DNA of 52,463 bases from an uncultured Cellvibrio sp. (GTDB taxonomy: Bacteria; Pseudomonadota; Gammaproteobacteria; Pseudomonadales; Cellvibrionaceae): the NCBI GenBank assembly GCA_946481735.1, contig CAMLOU010000006.1:1-52463 (forward strand), read 5' to 3'. Under the pieces are notes generated by a model. That model did not search any database and was not told the origin of the DNA. It saw nothing but the letters and a program-made list of their open reading frames with translations. Positions 8,392 to 17,301 of the stretch are shown piece after piece. The translations under genes and the position numbers were made by a program. How positions within the stretch are numbered: position 1 is the first letter of the stretch; every line of letters begins with the position of its first letter.

Positions 8392-10269
8392 ATGTTGAAC
8401 CGCTATCCGCTTTGGAAGTACCTCCTCATTTTATTTGTGGCCGTTCTCGGCTTCATCTATTCGGTTCCCAATATTTATACCCCTGACCCTGCGTTGCAGA
8501 TCTCCGGTGAGTCCAGCGGTACAGAAATTGATCAGGCAGTCTTGCAGCGTATCGAGAAGGCACTTAACGATGCCGGCATTCAGTATTTCGGCGCTGAAGC
8601 AAACGGGAAATCCGCACTGGTTCGCTTCGACAATGGCGACCAGCAAATTCGTGCCCAGCGGGCGCTCAAAAATGCCTTGGGAACCTCTTACATCATTGCA
8701 CTTAACTCAGCGCCGACCACCCCGGACTGGTTGAGCAGCCTGGGTGCTGCACCGATGAAGCTCGGCCTGGATTTGTCGGGCGGTGTTCACTTCTTGATGG
8801 AAGTGGACACGGCCGCCGCTATTGCCAAGCGTCAGGAAATTACGGCGGATGAGATCAAGGATAAATTGCGCAAGGCGCGGATTCGCTACAGCGATGTGGC
8901 AGCAAATCGTGACAATGTGATTGTGGCGCGTTTTCGTTCGGAAGAATTGCGCGATCAGGCACTGAGCGAAATTCGCGGCGACTATCCCAATATCCTGTTC
9001 AATGAACCCGATGCCCAGGGTGAGGAATTTGTCTTTACGGCGGAGCTGAGTGAAGCGGCGGTACGTGAGATTGAGGACTACGCCTTAAGCCAAAACCTGA
9101 TCACGCTCCGTAACCGGGTGAATGAGTTGGGCGTTTCCGAGCCTATCGTGCAACGCCAGGGGCGCAATCGCATTATCGTGCAATTACCGGGGGTGCAGGA
9201 CACCGCTGAGGCCAAACGTATTATCGGTAAAACCGCTAACCTTGAGTTCCGTCTGGAAGCCACGCCGGACGCCCTGGTGTCCGCCAAAGAAGAATTTTCT
9301 TACCGCAGTGAAGTTGACCAGCAACGATTCGGCAATGCATTTCTTGAGCGGCAGCTCATCCTGACGGGTGACCATGTGGCCCACGCCAGCAGCAGCTTTG
9401 ACCCTGAAACCAATATGCCGCAAGTGAACATTACCCTCGATAGCGCGGGCGGCACCAAGATGCACCGCGCAACGCGCAATAATGTCGGTCGCCGGATGGG
9501 GATTTTGTTTATTGAATACAAAACCCGCATGGAAACCCGCACTAACGCTGCCGGTGAAACTGTTGAAAAGCCGGTGCAACTGGTCGAGCGCAAAATCATC
9601 AGTCTGGCCAACATCCAATCCGCCCTGGGCGTCCAATTCCGCATTACCGGCCTCGACAATTCCGCTGAAGCGTCTGAACTGGCGCTGTTGTTACGTGCGG
9701 GTGCCCTGGCAGCGCCTATGTATTTTGTGGAAGAACGAACCATCGGCCCATCTCTTGGAGCGGAGAACATTGCATTAGGCATGAGCGCGGTGAAGTGGGG
9801 CATGCTGATTGTGCTGATCTTCATGCTGGTCTACTACCGGGTGTTCGGCTTGTTCGCCAATATCGCGCTGGGCCTGAACGTGCTGTTGATTGTCGGCGTG
9901 ATGTCCATCCTGGGCGCGACCCTGACCCTGCCGGGTATGGCCGGGATTGTGCTGACCATCGGTATGGCGGTGGATGCGAACGTGTTGATCTTCTCCCGTA
10001 TTCGGGAGGAGCTGAAAAATGGCTCCACGCCCCAGGCAGCTATCTACAGCGGTTACGAACGCGCCTTCGTCACCATCCTGGATGCAAACATTACCACGCT
10101 GATTGTGGCAATCATTCTCTACGCGATAGGCACCGGGCCGGTCAAAGGCTTTGCCGTCACCCTGTCGGTGGGCATCCTTACCTCAATGTTCACCGCCATT
10201 ATGTGCAGCCGTGCGATGGTGAACCTGGTGTACGGGCGTCGTAAAAACCTTCAGAAACTTTGGATCTAA
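8392..10269 (+). CDS. secD: Protein translocase subunit SecD
   Basis: SecD (625 aa) pairs with SecF in the inner membrane and uses the proton gradient to pull exported proteins out of SecYEG on the periplasmic side. One membrane segment lies at about 8-25. A large periplasmic region follows with the LGLDLSGGVHFLMEVD signature near residue 125. Five membrane segments lie in the last 170 residues, with the RND-type stretch GMAVDANVLIFSRIREE. The length is close to E. coli SecD (615). Its stop lies just before the secF start, so the two are cotranslated. A strong promoter and long leader precede it in place of yajC. Confidence 0.96.
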   Translation: MLNRYPLWKYLLILFVAVLGFIYSVPNIYTPDPALQISGESSGTEIDQAVLQRIEKALNDAGIQYFGAEANGKSALVRFDNGDQQIRAQRALKNALGTSYIIALNSAPTTPDWLSSLGAAPMKLGLDLSGGVHFLMEVDTAAAIAKRQEITADEIKDKLRKARIRYSDVAANRDNVIVARFRSEELRDQALSEIRGDYPNILFNEPDAQGEEFVFTAELSEAAVREIEDYALSQNLITLRNRVNELGVSEPIVQRQGRNRIIVQLPGVQDTAEAKRIIGKTANLEFRLEATPDALVSAKEEFSYRSEVDQQRFGNAFLERQLILTGDHVAHASSSFDPETNMPQVNITLDSAGGTKMHRATRNNVGRRMGILFIEYKTRMETRTNAAGETVEKPVQLVERKIISLANIQSALGVQFRITGLDNSAEASELALLLRAGALAAPMYFVEERTIGPSLGAENIALGMSAVKWGMLIVLIFMLVYYRVFGLFANIALGLNVLLIVGVMSILGATLTLPGMAGIVLTIGMAVDANVLIFSRIREELKNGSTPQAAIYSGYERAFVTILDANITTLIVAIILYAIGTGPVKGFAVTLSVGILTSMFTAIMCSRAMVNLVYGRRKNLQKLWI

Positions 10270-10286
10270 ACAGCGAGAAGATGGCT

Positions 10287-11447
10287 ATGACACAGGAACC
10301 TAAAGTGATCAATTTTATGGGGGTGCGCAAGTTCGCATCTGCCTTCTCAATCCTGCTGGTAATTGCTTCCATTGTTTCGCTGGCGGTCAATGGTTTGAAA
10401 CTGGGGCTGGATTTTACCGGCGGTACCCAGATGGAGGTGAGCTTTGAGCAGCCCGCCGATATTCCTCAAATCCGCAGCATTCTGGTGGATGAAGGGCTTC
10501 AAAGCCCCGTTGCGGTGCTGTTCGGCTCTGAAAACGAAGTGCTTATTCGCACCCAGGGCTCCATGCAGGACGGTGCGCTGATAAAACTTGAGCGAGAGCT
10601 TTCTGCCCTGGGCGAGGATGTTAATGTTGCAGCGGTGGAGCGTGCTCCTCGTGAGAAAGAACGTTTTGCCCACCAGTTACTGGTCAGCAACACGACGCCG
10701 GATCAATTACAGCAGGCGGGCGTATTTTCGGAGGCTATGTATGGCGAGGTGGAATTTGAAGCCCGCGATGCAGATACGGCAGTGGTCATCGAAAGAACAC
10801 TGGATACGATCTATACCAGCCATTTATTGGAGCGTTTATCCAACGAGGCCGGTTCTGCAGCCGAGTTGCGCCGTAGCGAATTTGTCGGGCCGCAGATCGG
10901 TGAAGAGCTGCGCGACGATGGCGGTCTGGGTATTTTATGTGCGTTGATCGTGGTGATGTTGTATGTAGCTATTCGCTTCCAATGGAAATTCTCCGTGGGT
11001 GCGGTGGTTGCGTTGATACACGACGTTATTATCGTGCTGGGTATCTTTTCGATCTTTCAACTGGACTTCGATTTAACCGTGCTGGCGGCGGTGCTGGCGG
11101 TGATCGGTTACTCGATCAACGACACCATCGTGGTATTCGACCGCATTCGCGACAATTTTCGTACGCTGCGTAAAAGTGAACCGGCAGAGGTAATCAACTA
11201 TTCTCTGAGCCAAACGCTCGAGCGTACCATTCTGACCTCGCTGACCACGTTATTGACACTATTTATGTTGTATATCTTTGGCGGTGAGCTGATCGGTGGT
11301 TTTGCGCTGGCCTTGATCATCGGTATTGGTGTGGGTACCTACTCATCGGTTTATATAGCGGCTGCCATTTTGATGGGGCTTAATATTGCGAAAGAAGATT
11401 TGTTGCCTCCGGTGAAAGAGGGTGCGGAGTTCGACGAAGCTCCCTGA
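10287..11447 (+). CDS. secF: Protein translocase subunit SecF
   Basis: From the ATG at 10287 SecF is 386 residues. GAGAAG lies 6 bases upstream as ribosome site. An ATG at 10281 is an alternative, and the TTG at 10260 lies inside secD. Membrane segment 1 (about 13-32) leads to the signature LGLDFTGGTQMEVSF. Five C-terminal segments carry VIGYSINDTIVVFDRIRDNF, the proton-path region shared with SecD. The periplasmic part (about 60-190) is longer than in E. coli SecF (323 aa) and Glu-rich. It forms the SecDF motor with its upstream neighbour and is followed by a clear terminator. Confidence 0.96.
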   Translation: MTQEPKVINFMGVRKFASAFSILLVIASIVSLAVNGLKLGLDFTGGTQMEVSFEQPADIPQIRSILVDEGLQSPVAVLFGSENEVLIRTQGSMQDGALIKLERELSALGEDVNVAAVERAPREKERFAHQLLVSNTTPDQLQQAGVFSEAMYGEVEFEARDADTAVVIERTLDTIYTSHLLERLSNEAGSAAELRRSEFVGPQIGEELRDDGGLGILCALIVVMLYVAIRFQWKFSVGAVVALIHDVIIVLGIFSIFQLDFDLTVLAAVLAVIGYSINDTIVVFDRIRDNFRTLRKSEPAEVINYSLSQTLERTILTSLTTLLTLFMLYIFGGELIGGFALALIIGIGVGTYSSVYIAAAILMGLNIAKEDLLPPVKEGAEFDEAP

Positions 11448-11454
11448 GTTAGCA

Positions 11455-11483
11455 AAAACAGCGCCTGAGGGCGCTGTTTTGTT
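11455..11483 (+). terminator. Rho-independent terminator of secDF
   Basis: The arms AAAACAGCGCC (11455-11465) and GGCGCTGTTTT (11470-11480) pair perfectly over 11 bases with a 4-base loop, and the T-run lies at the end of the stem. It begins 7 bases after the secF stop. Confidence 0.9.
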
Positions 11484-11551
11484 ATGGGCTGGCAATCACC
11501 GTTTTTCTGGTTTATCGTTTCAACCACTATGCCCCGATAAGAAAACTATTC

Positions 11552-13561
11552 ATGTCCTTACACCATAGCTTTCGCGACGACCTCAGCCAGAGCGACGACG
11601 TCACTGCATTGCGCCAGACACTGGCGCGCTTTCAGCGCATCTTCAATGGCAGTGGCTACGGCTTTTGGGAGTGGGATCTGGCCACCCAACATATCGATTG
11701 GTCCGGTGGCTTTTGGGCGCAGTTGGGTTACGGTCCTGAAGATGAAGCGGCAATCAATGATGTCCGGCAGCTCTACGGATTTATACATCCCGATGATGTC
11801 GAGGATGTACGCGAAGCCACTCGCGAGCATTTGCGCAGCGGTATACCGCTAAACATTTGCTACCGAATTCGTACCAAGCAGGGCGATTATATCTGGACCC
11901 AGGCGCGCGCTGATTCTATCCGCGATGAAACGGGACGCGCGCTGTATATCTCCGGCGTAAATTTCGATATCACCGAATTAAAAGAAGCCGAAGCTGCGCT
12001 ACGCGAAAGTGAAGCGCGGCAGGTGCGTATTATCCAGGCGTCCAACGACGGTATCTGGGAGTGGTACGCTGGTCGCGGCGGCTTTCATTTTTCCAGCCGT
12101 TGCTGGGAGCTTTTGGGTTACGAAGATCAGGATGACGTACTGACCCAGGGGGAAGATCGCCTCAAGGTGTGGCGTAACCATATTTATCCCGATGATCTGC
12201 AAAAGTTTGATCAGGCCTTGGCTGATCACCTTCAGAATAAAGGTACGTTTGATCTCGAATACCGCATCATCAGCACCCAGGGCGAAATTCGCTGGATACG
12301 CTGTCGTGGTCGCGCGTATTTCAATGAAGAGGGTCGCGCGATTCGTATGTCCGGTACGAATATGGATATCACCGATATCAAACGCGCCGAAGAGCGGGTA
12401 TTGCAAGCCAAGATTGCTGCCGAGAAAGCCAACCAGGCAAAGTCAGAATTTTTGTCCAGCATGAGCCATGAATTGCGCACGCCATTAAATGCGATCCTCG
12501 GTTACGCACAATTATTTGAGTATGACGGCAACCTGACCCAGAACCAGGTAGACAATTTGCACGAAATACGCAAAGCGGGCGAACACTTGCTGCAACTTAT
12601 CAATGATGTGCTTGACCTGGCCAAGATTGAATCGGGCAAGATGACGGTTTCGCTGGAGCCCGTCTTAACCTCGCGCGTTGTGGCTGAATGTTTTACCCTG
12701 GTTCAGCCCCAGGCTGATGTCAAAAGTATCAGGCTGTACGCCAATCTGCATCAACTGGAAAGCACCTACGTTGTGGCGGATAACGTGCGGCTTAAGCAAG
12801 CGCTGATCAATTTGTTGAGTAATGCCGTTAAATATAATGCTATGGGTGGCGAGGTTGAATTGCGGCTTGGCTTGCTGGAAAGTAATGAGATGCGCATCGC
12901 CGTGCGCGACAATGGTCCCGGTATTGCCGCCAACCGCCAGCGGGAAATGTTCCAGCCTTTTAACCGCCTCAACGCGGAATACAGTAAAGAAGAAGGCTCC
13001 GGTGTCGGCCTGGTCATCACCAAACAATTGGTGGAGATGATGAACGGTAAACTGGACTTCACCAGCACCGAAGGTGTGGGCACAGAATTTTGGATTGACT
13101 TACCCTTATCGCGGGAATGGAACCAGGATTTAATTGTGTCTCCCAAACACCAGAATAAATATGCGCCCACTGAACTTCAGGTAAAGCAGACCAAAAAAAT
13201 TCTTTATATCGAAGACAATCCCTCCAATATCCGGTTACTGCAACAACTCTTTGCGCGCTATCCCCAATTGCAATTGGATGTCGCGGAAGAAGCCTTTTTG
13301 GGCATCTACAAAGCGCGCAGTGAACAACCGGATGTCATCATCCTCGATATCAACTTGCCGGGAATGGATGGCTACGAAGCGCTGTCAGTATTAAAGCGTG
13401 ATTCGGTAACCAGCAATATTCCTGTCGTAGGGTTGTCGGCCAATGCGATGCCTTATGATGTCGAACGTGGACGCAATTCCGGCTTTTATGATTACCTCAC
13501 CAAGCCGGTTGAGATTAATCATCTCATCCATACACTGAATCAATTATTAACCGATCACTGA
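11552..13561 (+). CDS. PAS-PAS hybrid sensor histidine kinase with receiver domain
   Basis: This 669-residue soluble kinase has two PAS/PAC sensor domains (about 25-145 and 155-275; the PAS_3-type HPDD motif occurs in the first and YPDD in the second). A HisKA dimerisation domain follows with H306 in SSMSHELRTPLNAILGY, then an HATPase domain (N box NLLSNAVKYN, G1 DNGPGIA, G2 GSGVGLVI) and a C-terminal receiver with D599 in IILDINLPGMDGY. There is no membrane segment, so the signal is cytoplasmic; no ligand residues are obvious. No response regulator gene is adjacent, so the His-to-Asp relay must end elsewhere. It sits with terC between secF and suhB, where Pseudomonas has a different gene. 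Confidence 0.93.
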   Translation: MSLHHSFRDDLSQSDDVTALRQTLARFQRIFNGSGYGFWEWDLATQHIDWSGGFWAQLGYGPEDEAAINDVRQLYGFIHPDDVEDVREATREHLRSGIPLNICYRIRTKQGDYIWTQARADSIRDETGRALYISGVNFDITELKEAEAALRESEARQVRIIQASNDGIWEWYAGRGGFHFSSRCWELLGYEDQDDVLTQGEDRLKVWRNHIYPDDLQKFDQALADHLQNKGTFDLEYRIISTQGEIRWIRCRGRAYFNEEGRAIRMSGTNMDITDIKRAEERVLQAKIAAEKANQAKSEFLSSMSHELRTPLNAILGYAQLFEYDGNLTQNQVDNLHEIRKAGEHLLQLINDVLDLAKIESGKMTVSLEPVLTSRVVAECFTLVQPQADVKSIRLYANLHQLESTYVVADNVRLKQALINLLSNAVKYNAMGGEVELRLGLLESNEMRIAVRDNGPGIAANRQREMFQPFNRLNAEYSKEEGSGVGLVITKQLVEMMNGKLDFTSTEGVGTEFWIDLPLSREWNQDLIVSPKHQNKYAPTELQVKQTKKILYIEDNPSNIRLLQQLFARYPQLQLDVAEEAFLGIYKARSEQPDVIILDINLPGMDGYEALSVLKRDSVTSNIPVVGLSANAMPYDVERGRNSGFYDYLTKPVEINHLIHTLNQLLTDH

Positions 13562-13605
13562 GGTCGGCTCCCATTCATTAAGCTGCAATCTTAAGAGAGG
13601 AATAG

Positions 13606-14607
13606 ATGGATACCGTGTGGCTGTGGGTAGGCTTTAATGTGTTTGTGTTATGTCTGCTAGCGCTGGATCTGGGCGTGCTGCACAAAGGCGACAAGCAGAT
13701 CACTGTTCGTCATGCGCTTCTGTTGAGTCTGGGTTATGTGGTGCTTGCGTTTATATTTGCAGGAGGGATTTTCGCGTTTATGGGCGAAACCCCCGGCTAT
13801 CAGTTTCTGACCGGTTATCTCATCGAGAAAAGCCTCAGCGTCGATAACATCTTTGTCTTTGTGTTGATCTTCACCCATTTTGCGGTGCCGCCCCAGTACC
13901 AGTACCGCGTGTTGTTCTGGGGTATCCTGGGCGCGCTGGTGTTGCGCGCTACCCTGATCCTGGTGGGTGCGGCGGTGATTGACGCCTTCCACTGGGTTAT
14001 TTATGTGTTTGGCGCTTTCCTGATCTTTACCGGTATTAAGATGTTGATCACGGTAGGCGAGGAACCGGACATTGAAAATAACCGCATCGTGACGTTTATG
14101 CGCCGACGTTTTCGCGTGACCGAGACATTCGTTGGCAGTAAATTTTTTGTTGTCCAGAACGGTGTGCGTTATATGACGCCGCTCTTTGTCGTGTTGATCC
14201 TGGTTGAAATTACCGACGTTGTTTTTGCACTGGATTCCATTCCCGCGATCTTCGCGATCACCACCGATCCGTTTATTGTTTACACCTCAAACGTCTTCGC
14301 CATCCTCGGATTGCGCGCGCTTTATTTTGCTCTGGCCGGTGTTATCCATCGCTTCCATTATCTCAAGTACGGCTTGTCGCTGGTGTTGGTCGTGGTGGGT
14401 GCAAAGATGGTGTTAAACGCCTGGTATGGTACCAAGGTCATTCCGACGGAAGTGGCATTACTTATCACAGCGTTGCTGGTGGGCGGTTCGATGCTGTTTT
14501 CCATGTGGAAAACCCGTGGCATGCCAGCAGTGGATTCAGCAGGGAAATGGTGGGTACCGGGTAGCCCGAGCAAGAAGGGTAAAGAGGGTGGCGACACCAA
14601 AAAATAA
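13606..14607 (+). CDS. TerC family integral membrane protein (Alx-like)
   Basis: The 333-residue protein has about nine hydrophobic segments and the two acidic signatures of TerC proteins, KSLSVDNIFVFVLIF (near 75-90) and EITDVVFALDSIPAIFAIT (near 205-225). These probably line a metal ion path. E. coli Alx and related TerC proteins export manganese, so Mn2+ or another divalent metal is the likely substrate. The hydrophilic Lys-rich tail (SPSKKGKEGGDTKK) is cytoplasmic. An AGAGAGGAA Shine-Dalgarno lies just upstream of the ATG. The leader from the kinase gene is only 44 bases, too short for the pH-responsive RNA element of E. coli alx. Confidence 0.9.
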   Translation: MDTVWLWVGFNVFVLCLLALDLGVLHKGDKQITVRHALLLSLGYVVLAFIFAGGIFAFMGETPGYQFLTGYLIEKSLSVDNIFVFVLIFTHFAVPPQYQYRVLFWGILGALVLRATLILVGAAVIDAFHWVIYVFGAFLIFTGIKMLITVGEEPDIENNRIVTFMRRRFRVTETFVGSKFFVVQNGVRYMTPLFVVLILVEITDVVFALDSIPAIFAITTDPFIVYTSNVFAILGLRALYFALAGVIHRFHYLKYGLSLVLVVVGAKMVLNAWYGTKVIPTEVALLITALLVGGSMLFSMWKTRGMPAVDSAGKWWVPGSPSKKGKEGGDTKK

Positions 14608-14619
14608 CCCGTCGCCACC
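14587..14619. terminator. Stem-loop at the terC 3' end (convergent with suhB)
   Basis: GGTGGCGAC (14587-14595, the last terC codons) and GTCGCCACC (14611-14619) form a perfect 9-bp stem, followed by GTATGTTTTATTT. The loop is A-rich. It probably ends terC transcription and could act on suhB from the other side. Confidence 0.55.
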
Positions 14620-14630
14620 GTATGTTTTAT

Positions 14631-15434
14631 TTATTTCAAATACCCGAGGTGTTTTTGCACGATCTGCAATATCGGCTTAAACACTTTAGGTGAACCCACC
14701 ACAATATGGCCGGTGTCCATATAGGTTTGTCCGCCGTTGAAATCACTGACCAAGCCCCCGGCTTCTTTAACCAGCAGGATACCTGCTGCGATATCCCACT
14801 CGTTTAAATTCATTTCCCAAAACGCATCAAAACGACCGGCAGCCACATACGCCAGATCCAGTGCAGCAGAACCGCAACGGCGAATACCCGCTGTTTGACC
14901 GGCAATTTCCTGTACACAAGACAGATAGGCTGAAATGTTATCGAATGCGTAACCGCTAAAGGGAATGCCCGTTCCGATCAGCGCGCCCTCCAGGGTGCGG
15001 CGCGGTGAAACACGAAGCCGACGACCATTTAACGATGCACCACGACCGCGGCTCGCGGTAAATTCTTCACGCTTCACCGGATCAAGCACAACCCCATGTT
15101 CAAGTTGGCCCTTGTATTTACAAGCAATGGAAATCGAGAAATGGGGAACGCCATGAATAAAATTGGTGGTGCCATCCAGCGGATCAATGATCCATTCGTA
15201 ATCCGGATTTTTGCCTTGTTGAGTGCCGCCTTCTTCGCCGCGAATGGTGTGATCAGGGTAGGCTTTGCGCAGGTGGTAGATAATTTCTTTTTCAGCAGCC
15301 TTGTCGACTTCAGTAACAAAATCATTGCGACTTTTAGTTTCAATGGTAAGAAGGTCAACGCGTTCAAACGAGCGTTCAATCAGTTCAGCCGCTTTGCGCG
15401 CAGCGCGCAGAGCAATGTTCAGCATGGGTTCCAT
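14631..15434 (-). CDS. suhB: Inositol-1-monophosphatase family protein SuhB
   Basis: The ATG at 15434 gives a 267-residue protein starting MEPMLNIALRAARKAAELI, which matches E. coli SuhB in both start and length. Upstream in-frame codons run into the repeat element and are not used. It has GEEGG, the metal-binding IIDPLDGTTNFIHG and the C-terminal EWDIAAGILLVKEAGG of the Mg2+-dependent phosphatase fold. SuhB hydrolyses inositol monophosphate and, in E. coli, joins the antitermination complex on rRNA operons. It is divergent from trmJ, a neighbourhood conserved across gammaproteobacteria. Confidence 0.96.
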   Translation of the reverse strand: MEPMLNIALRAARKAAELIERSFERVDLLTIETKSRNDFVTEVDKAAEKEIIYHLRKAYPDHTIRGEEGGTQQGKNPDYEWIIDPLDGTTNFIHGVPHFSISIACKYKGQLEHGVVLDPVKREEFTASRGRGASLNGRRLRVSPRRTLEGALIGTGIPFSGYAFDNISAYLSCVQEIAGQTAGIRRCGSAALDLAYVAAGRFDAFWEMNLNEWDIAAGILLVKEAGGLVSDFNGGQTYMDTGHIVVGSPKVFKPILQIVQKHLGYLK

Positions 15435-15829
15435 GAGAGCACCAGTCAACAAGGTTGTGAGGGAAGATGTAAAAGAGCAGGGGCCGCAGGTCGCAGGAAT
15501 CGCGCCTCTCGCCAGAGGGCGCGGAGTATACCAGCCGTTGTCAGTGTGCTCCAGCAGTAAATGGTGTGATTTGAGTTGGGAGTGTGGGTTTCCGGTAGTG
15601 AGTCGGGAGACACGCCGTAAATCCATCCCTGGAGGCTCATCAGCGGCATCCATGCCGCTGATGGTCTCCCGACTCACTACCGGAAACCCTTCAGAAATTC
15701 ACCGTGCATTGAGGAAAAGGCAAAAGCAAAAGCTTTTCTTTAGGGCAATTGCTTCCCGGTACAGCCCGACAACAGTTTTTGTTACACTGCGCGCCCTTTG
15801 ACCAACCCATTCGTTATTGAGAGTCGCCC
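15435..15829. other. suhB-trmJ divergent intergenic region
   Basis: These 395 bases separate two divergent starts. The middle is taken up by the nested inverted repeat at 15586-15689. The trmJ-proximal 140 bases must hold its promoter (a TACACT lies near 15784), but I find no strong -35. No coding frame looks real. Confidence 0.6.
15586..15689. repeat. Nested inverted repeat (cruciform-like intergenic element)
   Basis: Two perfect 26-base arms, 15586-15611 and 15664-15689, are exact reverse complements. The 52-base centre between them contains a second perfect hairpin, CATCAGCGGCAT / ATGCCGCTGATG (15638-15649 and 15652-15663), and a small TCCA-TCCC-TGGA hairpin near 15622-15633. The centre begins ACGCCGTAAATCCATC and includes GGAGGCTC, a motif I recall from dispersed intergenic repeats in marine and soil gammaproteobacteria. 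It has no coding capacity and is likely a REP- or MITE-like element. Copies elsewhere cannot be checked here; I saw no second copy in the window. Confidence 0.85.
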
Positions 15830-16636
15830 ATGTCCGTCGATCCTTTTTCCAATATTCGCATCGTCCTGGTGAATACCACTCATCCCGGTAACATTGGCGG
15901 AACGGCGCGGGCGATGAAGAATATGGGGCTCAAAAACCTGTATCTGGTTGAGCCGAAAGAGTTTCCTTCAGACAAGGCCGTGTGGCGTTCGGCGGGTGCG
16001 ACCGATGTGCTGGATAACGCGGTGGTGGTGGATACGCTGGATGAGGCGATTGCCGGTTGCGGGCTGGTTGTTGGCACCAGTGCGCGCGAGCGGCGAATTC
16101 CCTGGCCCTTACTTGATCCCCGGGAATGCGGCGAAAGCGTATGGCAGGAGGCGGGTCAGCATCAGGTAGCCGTCGTCTTCGGGCGCGAAGACCGCGGGCT
16201 CACCAATGAGGAATTGCACAAATGTAATTACCACGTTCACATTCCGGCCAACCCGGAATACAGCTCGCTTAACCTGGCCACGGCTGTGCAAGTCGTTTGC
16301 TATGAAATTCGTATGGCGTACCTCATGGCCGCAGAAGGCAAAACACTGACGCAGCACCAATGGGATATGCCACCCGCGACGGCGGAGTCGCTGGATGCCT
16401 ACTACACCCATCTCGAAGAAACGCTGGTGTCGCTGGGCTTTCTCGATCCCGAAAATCCCAAGCAAACCATGACCCGGTTGCGCCGGCTATATAACCGGGT
16501 GCGCCTGGATCAGATGGAACTCAATATTCTGCGCGGTGTGCTGACATCCATGCAGAACTACATCTTCTACACCAACAAAAAGCTCGACCAGATCAAGCCG
16601 GATGCAACGGACGACGCTAAAACCTCTGATGCTTGA
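15830..16636 (+). CDS. trmJ: tRNA (cytidine/uridine-32-2'-O)-methyltransferase TrmJ
   Basis: TrmJ (268 aa) is a SPOUT-fold dimeric enzyme that 2'-O-methylates C32 or U32 in several tRNAs using SAM. The N-terminus IRIVLVNTTHPGNIGGTARAMKNMGL, with the RNA-binding Asn and Arg, is diagnostic. The SAM-knot motifs VFGREDRGLTNEEL and IPANPEYSSLNLATAVQVV follow. The length fits E. coli TrmJ (246) plus a short charged C-terminal tail. It stands between suhB and iscR as in Pseudomonas, though cysE, usually next, is missing. It has its own start region after the repeat element. Confidence 0.95.
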   Translation: MSVDPFSNIRIVLVNTTHPGNIGGTARAMKNMGLKNLYLVEPKEFPSDKAVWRSAGATDVLDNAVVVDTLDEAIAGCGLVVGTSARERRIPWPLLDPRECGESVWQEAGQHQVAVVFGREDRGLTNEELHKCNYHVHIPANPEYSSLNLATAVQVVCYEIRMAYLMAAEGKTLTQHQWDMPPATAESLDAYYTHLEETLVSLGFLDPENPKQTMTRLRRLYNRVRLDQMELNILRGVLTSMQNYIFYTNKKLDQIKPDATDDAKTSDA

Positions 16637-16687
16637 TTGATTTCTTCTATCACAAGGCTCAAGGAAATACAGATTGGAAAATGCGTA

Positions 16688-16712
16688 ATACTTGAGTAAA
16701 ATGCTCGGTTAA
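16688..16712 (+). promoter_or_regulatory. Predicted IscR type 1 binding site upstream of iscR
   Basis: The 25 bases form an imperfect palindrome beginning ATACTTGAGT and ending CTCGGTTAA. Against the published E. coli type 1 consensus (ATASYYGACTRWWWYRGTCRRSTAT) I count about 21-22 matches. The site lies 80 bases before iscR, suggesting repression by cluster-loaded IscR of its own operon. Confidence 0.7.
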
Positions 16713-16792
16713 TTGCACCGGGTAAATCGCGTCATCTCACTATCGAGGTGAACGTGATTGGCTCTCCCACCTGCTAATGGGCGGAAACTGCT

Positions 16793-17290
16793 ATGAGACT
16801 GACGACCAAAGGCCGCTATGCGGTGACGGCGATGCTGGATCTTGCGCTGCACAGCGAGCAGGGTCCGGTGAGTTTGGCTGACATCTCCGCCCGGCAAGGT
16901 ATTTCCCTGTCTTATCTGGAACAGCTGTTCGCCAAGTTGCGCCGCTTCAAGCTAGTGCGCAGTGTGCGTGGTCCCGGTGGCGGATATTGCCTGGTAGGCA
17001 GTACTGCCGACATCTCCATCGCGCAGGTGGTCGACGCCGTGAGTGAATCCCTGGATGCCACACGGTGCGAGGGCAAGGGTAATTGTCAGGATGGTGAAGT
17101 GTGCCTGACCCATCACTTGTGGCAGGACCTGAGCGTGCAGATCCATCACTTCCTGGACGGCATATCGCTCGCGGACCTGGTGGCGCGAGGGGATATACAG
17201 CAGGTACGTCTGCGGCAGGATGATCGATTGCAGCAGATTAAGCCCCCTTACGATGCCGAGCGTCATATCGCTTGCAGTGAAGTTCTTTAA
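16793..17290 (+). CDS. iscR: Fe-S cluster-sensing transcriptional regulator IscR
   Basis: This 165-residue Rrf2-family regulator has an N-terminal winged helix ([19 protein letters not shown], recognition region near [15 protein letters not shown]). Its [2Fe-2S] ligands C92, C98, C104 and H107 sit in the spacing C-x5-C-x5-C-x2-H, as in E. coli IscR. Cluster-bound IscR represses the operon, while the apo form activates other sites. It leads the operon, ahead of iscS by 11 bases, with a matching operator upstream. Because the operon here carries suf genes, this one sensor probably controls the whole cluster-assembly supply. Confidence 0.96.
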   Translation: MRLTTKGRYAVTAMLDLALHSEQGPVSLADISARQGISLSYLEQLFAKLRRFKLVRSVRGPGGGYCLVGSTADISIAQVVDAVSESLDATRCEGKGNCQDGEVCLTHHLWQDLSVQIHHFLDGISLADLVARGDIQQVRLRQDDRLQQIKPPYDAERHIACSEVL

Positions 17291-17301
17291 TTGATTGACA
17301 G

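Noticed and set aside
13562..13605. Possible pH-responsive RNA element before the TerC gene, as in E. coli alx
   Set aside because: Only 44 bases separate the genes, too short for that element, and no strong fold is apparent.
15586..15689. Reading the nested repeat as a rho-independent terminator
   Set aside because: It lies between divergent genes, has no T-tract, and its double-hairpin architecture exceeds a terminator.
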